Source: a virus
Strand: one strand, 5' to 3'
Length of the DNA stretch: 42,376 bases
IMG/VR virus record: IMGVR_UViG_3300032086_001176
Location: 1 to 42,376 of that record
The notes beneath the pieces are model-generated. The model had not been told where the DNA came from, searched no databases, and saw only the letters and a program-made list of their open reading frames with translations. This document shows positions 17,014 through 25,444 of this stretch, piece after piece (the first letter of the stretch is position 1; each line of letters opens with the position of its first letter). The position numbers and the translations under genes are program-made.

Positions 17014-17158
17014 CAACCTTCTCCAGCTTTGGCTTTACAGTCCGCCGCCGTTTTGGCTTTGGTTCTTCTGTAATTTTAGGCTCAGCAATAGAAAAAGAGG
17101 CTGCCTCATTAGAGGCAACCTCCCGTTCACGCATTCGCCTGAAAGCGAACATACCCAT
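16997..17158 (-). CDS. Small basic protein in head region, 53 aa
   Basis: The frame starts MGMFAFRRMREREVASNEAA and ends in a Lys/Arg-rich tail (KPKRRRTVKPKLEKV). It fills the only gap between the decoration and adaptor genes and overlaps the latter. Short proteins with an FAFRR start and a KPK-rich tail are common at this location in tailed phages (general recollection). Its function is unknown. The hairpin seen at 17102-17117 falls inside this gene. Confidence 0.65.
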   Translation of the reverse strand: MGMFAFRRMREREVASNEAASFSIAEPKITEEPKPKRRRTVKPKLEKVDGDHT

Positions 17159-17160
17159 TG

Positions 17161-17526
17161 TCAGGAAGCAGAAGACTTCATGACAGCGTAGTTCAGCACC
17201 AGGGCTTCATCCAAACCGCCACCGGTCAGATTGCTCACGGTCACTTCAAAGCTACCAGCGCCGACGGCAGTAACGCCAACGGAATAGGCACCAGAAGTAC
17301 CGCCAGAGCCAATGCAAACCATCACCACATCGGTGGCAGCAACTTCACTGTTGGTGACAGTGAAAGATGCTTCACCAGCAGCAGCAATGCTGCCAGCAGC
17401 CATGGTGATTTGACCACAGGGCTTATTCAGGGTGACGCCAGTGGTTTTGTCGGTGGCTTGGGTTACGGCACCGCCAGAGACGTAGCCGATTGCCTTACCA
17501 GCAGAGACCTCAAAAGAACTAGCCAT
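17161..17526 (-). CDS. Capsid decoration / head stabilising protein, 121 aa
   Basis: The protein is small, Ala/Gly/Val-rich and beta-type (MASSFEVSAGKAIGYVSGGA, GQITMAAGSIAAAGEASF), and sits directly after the major capsid gene with a strong ribosome binding site (GAGGAGGTAA). Decoration proteins of the lambda D/DUF2190-like kind occupy this place and bind the outer capsid surface. The call rests on position, size and expression signal; the exact family is not certain. Confidence 0.72.
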   Translation of the reverse strand: MASSFEVSAGKAIGYVSGGAVTQATDKTTGVTLNKPCGQITMAAGSIAAAGEASFTVTNSEVAATDVVMVCIGSGGTSGAYSVGVTAVGAGSFEVTVSNLTGGGLDEALVLNYAVMKSSAS

Positions 17527-17540
17527 GATTAGTTACCTCC

Positions 17541-18563
17541 TCAGTCCATGTTGCTAACGTTGGTGGCACGCACGATACCAATGTTCTTGGTTTCGTACAC
17601 TTTGCTCCAGTTAGAAGCAGTTGCCAGAGCGGTGCGATCGGGGTTTGCGTCAGTGACGGCCCACTTAGCACCAACGGGGTGATACACAAAATGAGCGTCA
17701 AAACTTAGTGCATCGGATTTCGCGAGTATATCGCGGTCCTGCTCGATGGTCAGCCCCTGTTGCTCACCAGAAGCAACAGCACCTTGAGTGAAGAGATAGG
17801 TGGCATACTCAGTGGTTGCGCCAGAACCAGCGGTTTCCACATCGTCAGACACAATCACACGCAGACCCATGTATGTGGGCACGTTAACTTCACCGTAGGC
17901 GGCGGCGATTGAACCACCAGATGCAGTAGCACCAGCGTTGGTGTCACCAGCGGCAACATAATCAACAGCACGGCGCTCAATAAGGTCATAAAACACCTTA
18001 CTGTGCATGCAAATGGCGGCCAGTTTTTCGCCTTGATCACCCAGGATTGCACGGGCTTCCGCAATGTGGCGGGGGCTCAGTGCAGTGGGGGTGTCACCGC
18101 TTTCAGAGTCAATCGTCAGATCAAAGAAAGCAGATGCACTGGTGTTAGCGTTCAGCGAACCAAACACACCTTGCAGCGAAGCAATCAGATCTTTCTGACG
18201 CTGATTGGCGATGTACTCACCCAGCTTGCTGCCGATGGCAGCCATGGGGTCAGCACCTGCAGCCAGAGCAGCAAGATCGCGGCCCTCAAATGCACGACCA
18301 CGGTGCAAAATCACGCCAACTTGCTTGTCGGCAGTGATCTTACCGGGGGTCAGCGAAGTGCTGTCAGACAGAACTTCAAAATCCCCAGTCAGGTTGGCTT
18401 TCCAAAATGGGATATTTACGAAATCTCCACCCTCAGTGGCGTTCAGCTCAGCCATTGGCTGCACCACACCGGAAGCCAGGAAGGCATCACGCTGGGTGGT
18501 CTGTTCTGAAACGTAAGGGGTGAAAATTTCTGGGATGATAATATCAGAGCGAAGGGTCGCCAT
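17541..18563 (-). CDS. Major capsid protein, 340 aa
   Basis: The sequence starts MATLRSDIIIPEIFTPYVSE and contains motifs of siphovirus capsid subunits: NIPFWKANLTGDFEVLSD, VILHRGRAFEGRDLAALAAG, ICMHSKVFYDLIERRAVDY. Length fits an HK97-fold subunit without a long N-terminal scaffold arm, in keeping with a separate scaffold gene upstream. It has its own ribosome binding site (GAGG) and an 80-base spacer before it. Confidence 0.92.
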   Translation of the reverse strand: MATLRSDIIIPEIFTPYVSEQTTQRDAFLASGVVQPMAELNATEGGDFVNIPFWKANLTGDFEVLSDSTSLTPGKITADKQVGVILHRGRAFEGRDLAALAAGADPMAAIGSKLGEYIANQRQKDLIASLQGVFGSLNANTSASAFFDLTIDSESGDTPTALSPRHIAEARAILGDQGEKLAAICMHSKVFYDLIERRAVDYVAAGDTNAGATASGGSIAAAYGEVNVPTYMGLRVIVSDDVETAGSGATTEYATYLFTQGAVASGEQQGLTIEQDRDILAKSDALSFDAHFVYHPVGAKWAVTDANPDRTALATASNWSKVYETKNIGIVRATNVSNMD

Positions 18564-18643
18564 GATAAAGAACCTCAGAAATGATGTTTACGGTGTGGGC
18601 GTAACCCGTTCTGGCTCCGCGTAGCTTTGCCTTCACAAAAAGT

Positions 18644-19318
18644 TTAGCGTGAAGCTGCAGCTTTCAACCTTTCATACATATCGCGGTCTGTTTTATACAG
18701 CCTTGATTGTTCGGTAAGGTTAAAGGTTTCTTTGGCAAACGGGTTTTTGGTGCCAGGTGGAATGTCACCTGACGCCCGACCAACGGGGGCACCACTGCCC
18801 TGAGGCTTTGGCTGCTTCTGCATCCAAGACGGCAACGACTTAGCCCATTCGCTAACAGGCGTGCGCTGATAACCATTGACAACAACAACAGTGCCGTCAG
18901 GATCGCGCTCAATCTGATCACTGCTCAGCTTGGTTTTCAGGATCAGGTCAGGATCATGCACAACGTCTGCTAAAGCAGAAACGGCAGGCGTGATCAGTTC
19001 AAGTTCACGCACCCTGGCTTCAAGTTCAGCAATGCGCTTGTCTTTTTCCGCCGACGCCTCACGGAACTGCTGCTCCAAAGCTTGTCGTGCTTCGGTGTAC
19101 TTGCCTTCTGATTCCAGCTTTGACTGTTCAGCCTGCCGCTTGAAATCCAGGAGTTCTTGAACATCTACACCATCTGGAACTGCCTTGGCTTTTTTTAGCT
19201 TGCCAATCAGTTCATGGTTCTTTCGCTCAAGGGCTTCAATGCTGCTTTGCATTGCAGCAAATTCAGCGGAACCTTGGGTTTCAGAAGGCGTAGCCTCTTG
19301 AATCTGTTCTTCAGACAT
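18644..19318 (-). CDS. Capsid scaffolding protein, 224 aa
   Basis: The protein is acidic and strongly helical, with a long coiled coil (residues about 25-115, including AALEQQFREASAEKDKRIAE-like heptads), and ends with a basic segment. This composition directly before the major capsid gene is typical of phage scaffold proteins (DUF4355-like), which shape the procapsid and then leave. No protease domain is seen. The start has an unusual ribosome-binding arrangement; see the separate entry at 19322-19347. Confidence 0.85.
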   Translation of the reverse strand: MSEEQIQEATPSETQGSAEFAAMQSSIEALERKNHELIGKLKKAKAVPDGVDVQELLDFKRQAEQSKLESEGKYTEARQALEQQFREASAEKDKRIAELEARVRELELITPAVSALADVVHDPDLILKTKLSSDQIERDPDGTVVVVNGYQRTPVSEWAKSLPSWMQKQPKPQGSGAPVGRASGDIPPGTKNPFAKETFNLTEQSRLYKTDRDMYERLKAAASR

Positions 19319-19321
19319 GAA

Positions 19322-19347
19322 TTAGCCGTAGGCTAAATTGCCCTTTT
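19322..19347 (-). promoter_or_regulatory. Hairpin between Shine-Dalgarno and start codon of scaffold gene
   Basis: On the minus strand AAAAGGG lies 22 bases before the scaffold ATG, too far for normal initiation. Between them TTAGCC and GGCTAA pair around a 3-base loop; folding would shorten the gap to about 7 bases. Split ribosome binding sites of this sort are described for phage T4 (for example gene 25). Confidence 0.5.
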
Positions 19348-19355
19348 AGATTACA

Positions 19356-19490
19356 TCATTTTCTGTTTGATTTTTTGGTTTTGCGTTTTCCGGTTGGCAC
19401 ACATTTATCCTTACCGCCTTTAGTGCCAGCAAAGCGATAGCCAGACCAGCAGGCTTTGCCGTCTGCACCCTTTTTCTTTTTGGATTTCAT
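19356..19490 (-). CDS. Small Lys-rich protein with KACW motif, 44 aa
   Basis: The frame starts MKSKKKKGADGKACWSGYRF and contains GGKDKCVP. Tiny proteins with this ACW-GYR/F-G-T-K...DKCVP pattern are widespread in cyanophages (general recollection). Two cysteines about 20 residues apart and a basic flank could bind metal or nucleic acid, but nothing proves this. Its ATG overlaps the stop of the 21-aa frame (ATGA). Confidence 0.7.
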   Translation of the reverse strand: MKSKKKKGADGKACWSGYRFAGTKGGKDKCVPTGKRKTKKSNRK

Positions 19491-19552
19491 TTTTTCTTGC
19501 CACCTTTCTTTTTCTTGCCCTTAGGCATGTAGGAGCTACCAAGACAAGGCAT
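19487..19552 (-). CDS. Possible Lys-rich micro-gene, 21 aa
   Basis: The frame runs from MPCLGSSYMPKG to a run of lysines and its TGA overlaps the ATG of the next micro-gene. It lies just after the Mu F-like gene. The size makes it uncertain; coupling and Gly/Lys composition like its neighbour argue for it. Confidence 0.4.
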   Translation of the reverse strand: MPCLGSSYMPKGKKKKGGKKK

Positions 19553-19570
19553 TGTGATTTAGCCGTTGGT

Positions 19571-20833
19571 TCAGTTTATCCGGCCGTAACGCTTGCGAAG
19601 ATCAGCAAGGGTTAGTTCTGACCCATCATCACGGACAAGTTTGGCAATGGCATCTTTTGCACCATGCTTCCGCGCAAGCCTTCTGAAGTACGGCGCTTTA
19701 GAGCCAAGTACATCAGCTTGTCGCTGACGCCCCCTTGCGCTGTTTTCGTCATATAACCATTGCCCGTAACTTTGATTTGTCGGCACCATGCCGCCTTTTG
19801 CCGCACGTTTGCCTTCCGGTGGTGGGTCAAAACCTAAGCCTTCATAGTCAACAACAGGCACAGTGGTTGATCTGCAGTTGAAGTGCTGCGGTGGCATTGG
19901 GCCTTTGCCATATTCAAATTCTCGTCCATCCAAGGCTCTACAGATCGCAGACGTTTTTGTGTCAAGCGTGGCAACGTAGCGGTACTTTTTGGTGATGTCT
20001 TGGTTGGCTTCATAAGTTTGCTGTGAAGCTGCGTTTGCGACCTGATTGACGCTAGTCCTGACAAGCGTGACAACTTGATGATTTGCAACCCTTGTCAGCT
20101 CACCGCCTGCTTTCTGCAACTCTCGAACTGAAAGACCTGCAGCGCGAACCTGGCCCCGAGACAATGGCCCAATATCACCAAAGTCAAGTTTGCCCTTCAA
20201 CCTGCGGGCAATATCAGCCGTGGGCTCACCTGTCAGCAACCCTTGCCGCACTACCTGGGCAAAGCGTTCTGCCTGATCTTCCGCGATGCCACGAAACGCC
20301 TTCTCAACAATCTTGCCATTTGGAAGCGTGATCGTTGCACCCTGAGCAGCAGTCAAGCTAAACGTCTGCGGCGCACCCTGCACAGCAGCAAACAAGTCAT
20401 CAGACAGCGTGACAACATTGATCTGCGTAGGATCAGTCGTCACAACAGATTGAGCAAACTGCGGTGAAATTTCAACACTGCGGACAATGTTACGCTCACC
20501 AGCAGGCAAGACCTTTTTGAGCTGCTCTTCGACAAATTCAGACTGCAACTCAGCCAAGCCTTGTAATTCAAGCGCCGTAAGCTCTGTTGAATCACCAGCC
20601 CACGTATCCAGTGATTCCTTTAGCTGTGCAAGAATTGAGCGCAATCGCGCCGCTTTTTGTGGCGCTGTTATTGTTGGCAGTTCACCGTCAGTGACATTAG
20701 GAATAAGCCTCTGTAATTGTTCAACAGCATCCAAAATGATGTCGTTGTAATTGACAATGATTCGCCTGGCAACACTGTTGCTATAGCGATTCAAATCAAT
20801 CGCATTACGGTACAGGCTGGCAGGTGTGCTCAT
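19571..20833 (-). CDS. Mu F-like / SPP1 gp7-like minor head protein, 420 aa
   Basis: The C-terminal segment (KYRYVATLDTKTSAICRALD, residues 283-302, then GPMPPQHFNCRSTTVPV) is the signature of the phage head morphogenesis family (SPP1 gp7/Mu gpF). The N-terminal half is helical. These minor capsid proteins sit inside the head near the portal and help procapsid assembly and DNA release. Location after portal and before scaffold is the usual one. Confidence 0.9.
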   Translation of the reverse strand: MSTPASLYRNAIDLNRYSNSVARRIIVNYNDIILDAVEQLQRLIPNVTDGELPTITAPQKAARLRSILAQLKESLDTWAGDSTELTALELQGLAELQSEFVEEQLKKVLPAGERNIVRSVEISPQFAQSVVTTDPTQINVVTLSDDLFAAVQGAPQTFSLTAAQGATITLPNGKIVEKAFRGIAEDQAERFAQVVRQGLLTGEPTADIARRLKGKLDFGDIGPLSRGQVRAAGLSVRELQKAGGELTRVANHQVVTLVRTSVNQVANAASQQTYEANQDITKKYRYVATLDTKTSAICRALDGREFEYGKGPMPPQHFNCRSTTVPVVDYEGLGFDPPPEGKRAAKGGMVPTNQSYGQWLYDENSARGRQRQADVLGSKAPYFRRLARKHGAKDAIAKLVRDDGSELTLADLRKRYGRIN

Positions 20834-21126
20834 TAGTCACAAATACCTAAAAGCTCAGGGTCAACTTCAGTCACGATTGAAACGTCTGCACCACCCTTAA
20901 GGGCTTCCGCAACAATCATTGCAAACTGTGGGATCATGTCGTCAATATCATCTTCCCCGTAGATCAGTTTTACTTCATTGACACTCAACAAGCCTCGCTT
21001 GCTATACCTTGTGATTCTCACCAAGGCAAAGACTTCAGGCGATAGCTCACGGCAGACAACATACAAAAGGCGCTGACGCTCAATGTCATGACTCATTCCA
21101 AGCACCTTGCGTACCCACTTCATCAT
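20833..21126 (-). CDS. Hypothetical protein between portal and Mu F-like gene, 97 aa
   Basis: The protein starts MMKWVRKVLGMSHDIERQRL. I do not recognise it. It overlaps the portal stop by 4 bases (ATGATGA) and the next gene by 1 base, so it is translated with the head genes. The C-terminal half is acidic. It could be a small head-assembly or portal-associated factor, by position only. Confidence 0.7.
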   Translation of the reverse strand: MMKWVRKVLGMSHDIERQRLLYVVCRELSPEVFALVRITRYSKRGLLSVNEVKLIYGEDDIDDMIPQFAMIVAEALKGGADVSIVTEVDPELLGICD

Positions 21127-22574
21127 GCCGGGATTTGATCAGTAGGCTCAGAATCGCTTGCTTCTTCAGGAATCTCAAGGGTTGCGTCAGGTTCCGCTGC
21201 AGGTTGTTGCATTTCAATCAACCCCCCGTTCTGGGTAGCCTCAAGCTCTTCTTCAACGTCAAATTCATCACCAAGCACTTCACCTTCAGACAGCTGGGTC
21301 AGCAGGGTTTCTTGGGTAATGGTGCCTGCGGTGTAGAGCTGCAACAGTGCAGTGATGTCAGCAGGCTCAAGACGTGAACCAAGGAAGTCACGGTTGACGT
21401 AGCTGCTTCCCACCTGGGCTTCCTGCAAATAGTCCGCATGAAAGCGCAAGCAATTATCAATCAAATCTTGCATGTTTTGAGCGATCACCATCATGGTTGA
21501 ATCGCCTTGGCTGCGGTCAAGACGCTTTGCCTCTGCCGTTTCAGCAGATAGCTTTTGACCCAAGACAGCAGACAGACCTAGTTCGTTGATCTGCTTTTCA
21601 AGCTGCTCAAGTCTTTGGAATTGTGAAGCGAAGCTACTGCCAGCGGGCTCAATATATTCAGCACGGCCATCAGCAGGGAAACTAATAGCTTCACCAGGAC
21701 CGGCGCTGACTTCTTCTGCTGCTGTCGGAAAGCCATAGAAGGCAAGCATAGGGACAGCAGAAATATGCAGCTGATTGTCAAGGTCAGATTGGATCTGATA
21801 TGCCTTAAGGTTCAGTTCTGCAATATCTTCAAGCGGTGGGCGTGATTCAAAGACGTTCACACGGTTGCTGTAAGCCACGCTAAATGGGATTTCACTCAGG
21901 CTTGTGGTGCCTTCATCCACAATCCGCATTTCACCGTCATCGTCCCGTTGGTGGATTTCAAACGCCCCAGGGGTCAACACACGGATCTGCTCAACCTGCT
22001 TTTCGCCGTAGTCACCGTCAGGCAAGATAACTTTTTCAGACAGACGAAGCTGCACAAGCTTCTGAGCACCGTCCACCAGCTCAAATCTGGTGCCAAGAAT
22101 CTGCCTTGGGTCATAAGTTACCCAATAGGGTCGCCCATTTGATCCAGCAGCAGGAGCATCAACGAGCACCCCAACATGGCCATAACGTATGCAGCGACGA
22201 GCAGTTTCATAGCACCAGACATTAAGATCATTACCCTGCAGATCTACATCAAAAAGCTGCTCACGGATGTTGTCTGGGACATCATTTAGCCTGACAGGTT
22301 TACGTGTCAACATACCGGCCAGCATCCGTTCCAACCTGACAAAATAAGGCGGAACAGTTGAACGCGCTAAACGGTTATCATACGCTTCATCAAGCTCTCT
22401 AGGTTCTTGCGGTAGGTATCGCCTGTGCCGCCGCCGCACTTCATAAGTGCCCCCAATCAAGTCTTCAATCAAACCCCAATGGGGTTCTTGGTTCATCCAA
22501 GCCCCATTAGGATCGTTGACTTGCGAAACCTTGGCAGCTTGCTTCCGATCGTAATGATTGAAACCAGAGTACAC
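21123..22574 (-). CDS. Portal protein, 483 aa
   Basis: The sequence carries signatures of the DUF4055-type siphovirus portal: EPRELDEAYDNRLARSTVPP, ERMLAGMLTRKPVRL, ETARRCIRYGHVGVLVDAPA, TYDPRQILGTRFELV, and the C-terminal SAETAEAKRLDRSQGD. It forms the dodecameric DNA channel at one capsid vertex. It begins with GTG and lies after cyAbrB with a 31-base gap. An acidic, Glu/Pro-rich C-terminal tail (last about 60 residues) is typical. Confidence 0.9.
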   Translation of the reverse strand: MYSGFNHYDRKQAAKVSQVNDPNGAWMNQEPHWGLIEDLIGGTYEVRRRHRRYLPQEPRELDEAYDNRLARSTVPPYFVRLERMLAGMLTRKPVRLNDVPDNIREQLFDVDLQGNDLNVWCYETARRCIRYGHVGVLVDAPAAGSNGRPYWVTYDPRQILGTRFELVDGAQKLVQLRLSEKVILPDGDYGEKQVEQIRVLTPGAFEIHQRDDDGEMRIVDEGTTSLSEIPFSVAYSNRVNVFESRPPLEDIAELNLKAYQIQSDLDNQLHISAVPMLAFYGFPTAAEEVSAGPGEAISFPADGRAEYIEPAGSSFASQFQRLEQLEKQINELGLSAVLGQKLSAETAEAKRLDRSQGDSTMMVIAQNMQDLIDNCLRFHADYLQEAQVGSSYVNRDFLGSRLEPADITALLQLYTAGTITQETLLTQLSEGEVLGDEFDVEEELEATQNGGLIEMQQPAAEPDATLEIPEEASDSEPTDQIPA

Positions 22575-22605
22575 AGCGATCCCGCAAATCTCTTATGCCG
22601 TCAGT

Positions 22606-22950
22606 TTAGTCTGCTGCTGCTGCTGCAGTTACTTTGACGCTATTACGGCCAAGCTTGATTTCAAACTCTTGCCCAGGTTCAAAACCACATTCCTTGGTGT
22701 AGGCACTGCCAATCAGCAGGTTGCCATTGCCTTGGATCTTAGTTTTATAGGTAAGTTTTCTGCCCATGCGCTTGGGTGCGCTGAGTTCAACGCCCTTGGC
22801 TTCAAGCAACGCTTCATAGAAAGCGGTGAAGTTCAAGCGTTCAGAACCATCTTGCTTTTGAGAGACAAACCCACAAGCGCGGACAATATCAGACCTGCCC
22901 GCATCTTTCATACTGCGGACCTTTTCCAGTAGTTCAGTGCCTTCGAGCAT
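22606..22950 (-). CDS. cyAbrB-type transcription regulator, 114 aa
   Basis: The layout matches cyanobacterial AbrB regulators: an N-terminal helical part (LLEKVRSMKDAGRSDIVRAC, LNFTAFYEALLEAKG) and a C-terminal AbrB fold (YKTKIQGNGNLLIGSAYTKE, FEPGQEFEIKLG, residues 68-105). In cyanobacteria cyAbrB proteins bind DNA and adjust carbon and nitrogen metabolism and other genes. I choose the ATG at 22950; a TTG six bases upstream is possible. An intrinsic terminator lies immediately upstream, so it may have separate expression. It could modulate host genes or time the structural operon. Confidence 0.92.
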   Translation of the reverse strand: MLEGTELLEKVRSMKDAGRSDIVRACGFVSQKQDGSERLNFTAFYEALLEAKGVELSAPKRMGRKLTYKTKIQGNGNLLIGSAYTKECGFEPGQEFEIKLGRNSVKVTAAAAAD

Positions 22951-22981
22951 GTTCAATAAAAGAGAACAGATAAAAGATACT

Positions 22982-23011
22982 AAAAAAATCAGCCCCTGTC
23001 TAGAGGCTGAT
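22982..23011 (-). terminator. Intrinsic terminator upstream of cyAbrB
   Basis: The stem ATCAGCC / GGCTGAT encloses a 10-base loop and is followed on the minus strand by a seven-U run. It overlaps the stop codon of the 45-aa gene and would limit read-through from the terminase genes into cyAbrB and the head operon. Confidence 0.82.
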
Positions 23012-23126
23012 CTTTAGTGATTTTTGCATTGCCATCGGTATCGATTTTGATGACCTGATGCTTGCGTGGTTCACCGTGCTTTGACTTAAGCAAGCGGCCA
23101 ACAGCAGTGACTTTATGTTCAGTCAT
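22989..23126 (-). CDS. Small hypothetical protein, 45 aa
   Basis: The frame starts MTEHKVTAVGRLLKSKHGEP and ends KITKDQPLDRG. Its ATG overlaps the stop of the 321-aa basic gene (TAATG), and its stop lies inside the terminator stem. Composition is basic and hydrophilic. Not recognised. Confidence 0.65.
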   Translation of the reverse strand: MTEHKVTAVGRLLKSKHGEPRKHQVIKIDTDGNAKITKDQPLDRG

Positions 23127-24091
23127 TAGCGCATTCCTCTCGGCAGCCTGAAACCTGCTCGTTTTTTGTTGACCGACTTTAACGCTTTTTTGGGATCTTT
23201 GTAAAACTCCAAAGCCTTTTCAGCTTTTAGGTTTGATTTGATCGTTTTCTGGCTTGGGCGTCGAATCATTTTTGAGCCTGGCTGATTGCGAGTGTCAGCG
23301 GTGCGCGCAAGATTTGCTTGTGCTCTTTGCTTACGTCCTGCCACTGCACGTTTTGCTGCTGTAAAGGCTTGCACGCGTTTTGACGCCTGTACGGCAGGAT
23401 TACTAGGCTCACCGGCAACTTTTCTTGCAAGGCTGTCAGTTGGAGGCTTGATCTTGCCCGATTTAATTGCTGCGTCATAAGCCTTGTCCGTTGCTCTTAC
23501 ATCGTCCTGAATCTTCCTTAACCGAGCTTCATTGCGACGATCACCGGCCTTGGTTCTTCCGCGTGGTTGACGTGACATTTCAATTGCGGCGCTCATGCTG
23601 TCATCACGGGTTTTGCCGCCTGTTCTGCGAGCAAACTCAGCCTTGCTCATTTCGACTTTTTTGTTCTTTTGTTGAATTTGCTTCAGCTTTTCGCCTGCCT
23701 TCGCATCGCGCTTGATTCCGCCCTTGACACGCATCGCACCACCAGACTTAGGCAAACCTGATTTACGCAATGCTGCATCACGCTCCGCTTGCGCCTGTGC
23801 TTTCTTTCGTGCAGCAGCCTGAGCCGGGAAGCTATTGCGCGGCATACCTTGGCCACCAAGGCTTTTTGGCAGCGTTACGTTTGCGCTCTTTACTGCAGCG
23901 TCAAAACTACGCTTAGACGCTGCTTTTGTTTCAGCGGAACGCAAAACATGCCGTTCGCCACGTTTTTGACCGCCAACTTCACGAATATTGCCTTTACCGC
24001 TTTTCAGCCTTGCGCCACGACCACCCGTCTGCCCTGAATATCCCTTAGGGGCAAAACGTCCCTTAGCATCGCGAACGTAACGGCGTGCCAT
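23126..24091 (-). CDS. Basic protein between large terminase and cyAbrB, 321 aa
   Basis: The protein is extremely rich in Lys, Arg, Ala and Gly, with no clear hydrophobic core. It starts MARRYVRDAKGRFAPKGYSG; an RDxxGRFA-type N-terminus recurs in phage packaging-region proteins. Repeated elements such as KRSFDAAVKSA, DKAYDAAIKSGKI and KRVQAFTAAKRAVAGRKQR are seen. It lies 18 bases after the large terminase. It may bind DNA, for example as an internal head protein; no enzymatic motif is visible. Confidence 0.72.
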   Translation of the reverse strand: MARRYVRDAKGRFAPKGYSGQTGGRGARLKSGKGNIREVGGQKRGERHVLRSAETKAASKRSFDAAVKSANVTLPKSLGGQGMPRNSFPAQAAARKKAQAQAERDAALRKSGLPKSGGAMRVKGGIKRDAKAGEKLKQIQQKNKKVEMSKAEFARRTGGKTRDDSMSAAIEMSRQPRGRTKAGDRRNEARLRKIQDDVRATDKAYDAAIKSGKIKPPTDSLARKVAGEPSNPAVQASKRVQAFTAAKRAVAGRKQRAQANLARTADTRNQPGSKMIRRPSQKTIKSNLKAEKALEFYKDPKKALKSVNKKRAGFRLPRGMR

Positions 24092-24109
24092 AACACCAAG
24101 GCAACAATC

Positions 24110-25444
24110 TCAATAGATTCTAATTCCAGTCCCACGACCTGCTCTTGCGTGCAGTGGGTTATACAACCGCCAGACCGCATAACCCAAAGCGTCATTCATA
24201 TGGTCAAATCCTGCATCCTTATCAGGGTCACCATGCTCTGTGTAGCTCTGCAATTCAAGGCATTCAATCAACCGCTTGCACTTTGCATCAACGAATAGTC
24301 TTACTTGCCCTTTCCCGTTTTCCAGCAAAGCTTGAACAGCAGCCACCCGGTCACGGACGAGAGGATTAGATGCACCAGACTGATTAGAGAGTCCATGTGA
24401 CTCCAGGATCTGTATGTCCGTCCTACTGGCATTCGTGCTTCTGTTACCGCCTGATGCGTCAGGGTAGGCATATAGTCGGCGGTTGGGATAGCGTCTTTTG
24501 ATTTCTTGGGCGAGTGCATCGGTGTCATGACTGCCACTGATCTCATCCACAATGTAAAACTTATTGTGCAAGTTGACACCAATGACGGCAGACATGTTCC
24601 CGACGTTGAAGTCAATGCCAATATGCAACGGCTCACCATCATGATTGGGTGTTGAGGTTACATGTTTTTCGCGGTCAAATCTGTCATAAACCGTTCCGGT
24701 TTTTAGGTTGACAAACTCACCCAGCAAATATGCCTTTAGCAGGCTTGGATCGTAATTGGCTTCTAGGCGTTCAATAAAGTCAGGCGGCAGAAACGGGTTA
24801 TCACTTGTCTTCATGCGAATCAGCTTGCGGTCATCACGCTGCTGCGCCTGTTCAGTCCCAAATTCGTGATACAACCACTTGAAGCCTTCAGGCGTTGACG
24901 CTGCTGCAAACTGCCTGACGTTCCCACTACGCAAACGGCCAAGAATCCTGGGAAATGCCTGCTCAGCCACGGAATACCGCACAGTGTCCACCTCATCGAC
25001 CAAGACATGTGACAGGTTGACGCCCACGATTCTTCCCACGTTTTCGTAGGAACGACAAAGCAACTGGGTGTCACCAAGCGGCAGATGCAGCGTATAACTT
25101 GGCAGCGGTGAAGCCCTGAACGTGTACGGAATCTGATAATTCTCTAGGTAAGCGTTAAATTCATTGATCCAAATGTCACGGATCATTGGGCCGGTTGGTT
25201 CCATCACGCAACCAATGAAACCTTGATTAGCAATGGCAAGGCTTACGGCTTTGCAGAGCAGCGCCCTAGTTTTTCCCGCTCCATACCCAGCAGAGATGGC
25301 AAGGATTTCTGATTCTTCATCATCAACAAAAGCACGCTGTCCAGGGTGAAGGTCAGCCTTCATGCGGGCTAACAACTGATCAGTGTCAAGCCCTGAAGCA
25401 TCGCCTAGGACATGGCCAACGGGTGCAGCCGCAAGGATGCTCAC
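24110..25444 (-). CDS. terL: Large terminase subunit, 444 aa
   Basis: Walker A is GYGAGKT (residues 53-59), Walker B is HVLVDEVD (Asp150, Glu151), and the C-terminal RNase H-like nuclease shows GIDFNVG (Asp278), YAYPDASG (Asp329) and DHMNDALGY. It pumps DNA into the head and cuts concatemers. It starts with GTG, overlapping the TGA of the 59-aa gene (GTGA). Length is within the usual range and key residues are intact. Confidence 0.95.
   Translation of the reverse strand: MSILAAAPVGHVLGDASGLDTDQLLARMKADLHPGQRAFVDDEESEILAISAGYGAGKTRALLCKAVSLAIANQGFIGCVMEPTGPMIRDIWINEFNAYLENYQIPYTFRASPLPSYTLHLPLGDTQLLCRSYENVGRIVGVNLSHVLVDEVDTVRYSVAEQAFPRILGRLRSGNVRQFAAASTPEGFKWLYHEFGTEQAQQRDDRKLIRMKTSDNPFLPPDFIERLEANYDPSLLKAYLLGEFVNLKTGTVYDRFDREKHVTSTPNHDGEPLHIGIDFNVGNMSAVIGVNLHNKFYIVDEISGSHDTDALAQEIKRRYPNRRLYAYPDASGGNRSTNASRTDIQILESHGLSNQSGASNPLVRDRVAAVQALLENGKGQVRLFVDAKCKRLIECLELQSYTEHGDPDKDAGFDHMNDALGYAVWRLYNPLHARAGRGTGIRIY

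Noticed and set aside
17093-17122. Hairpin plus U tract resembling a terminator
   Set aside because: It lies within the 53-aa coding frame, the stem is short, and four bases separate the stem from the U run.
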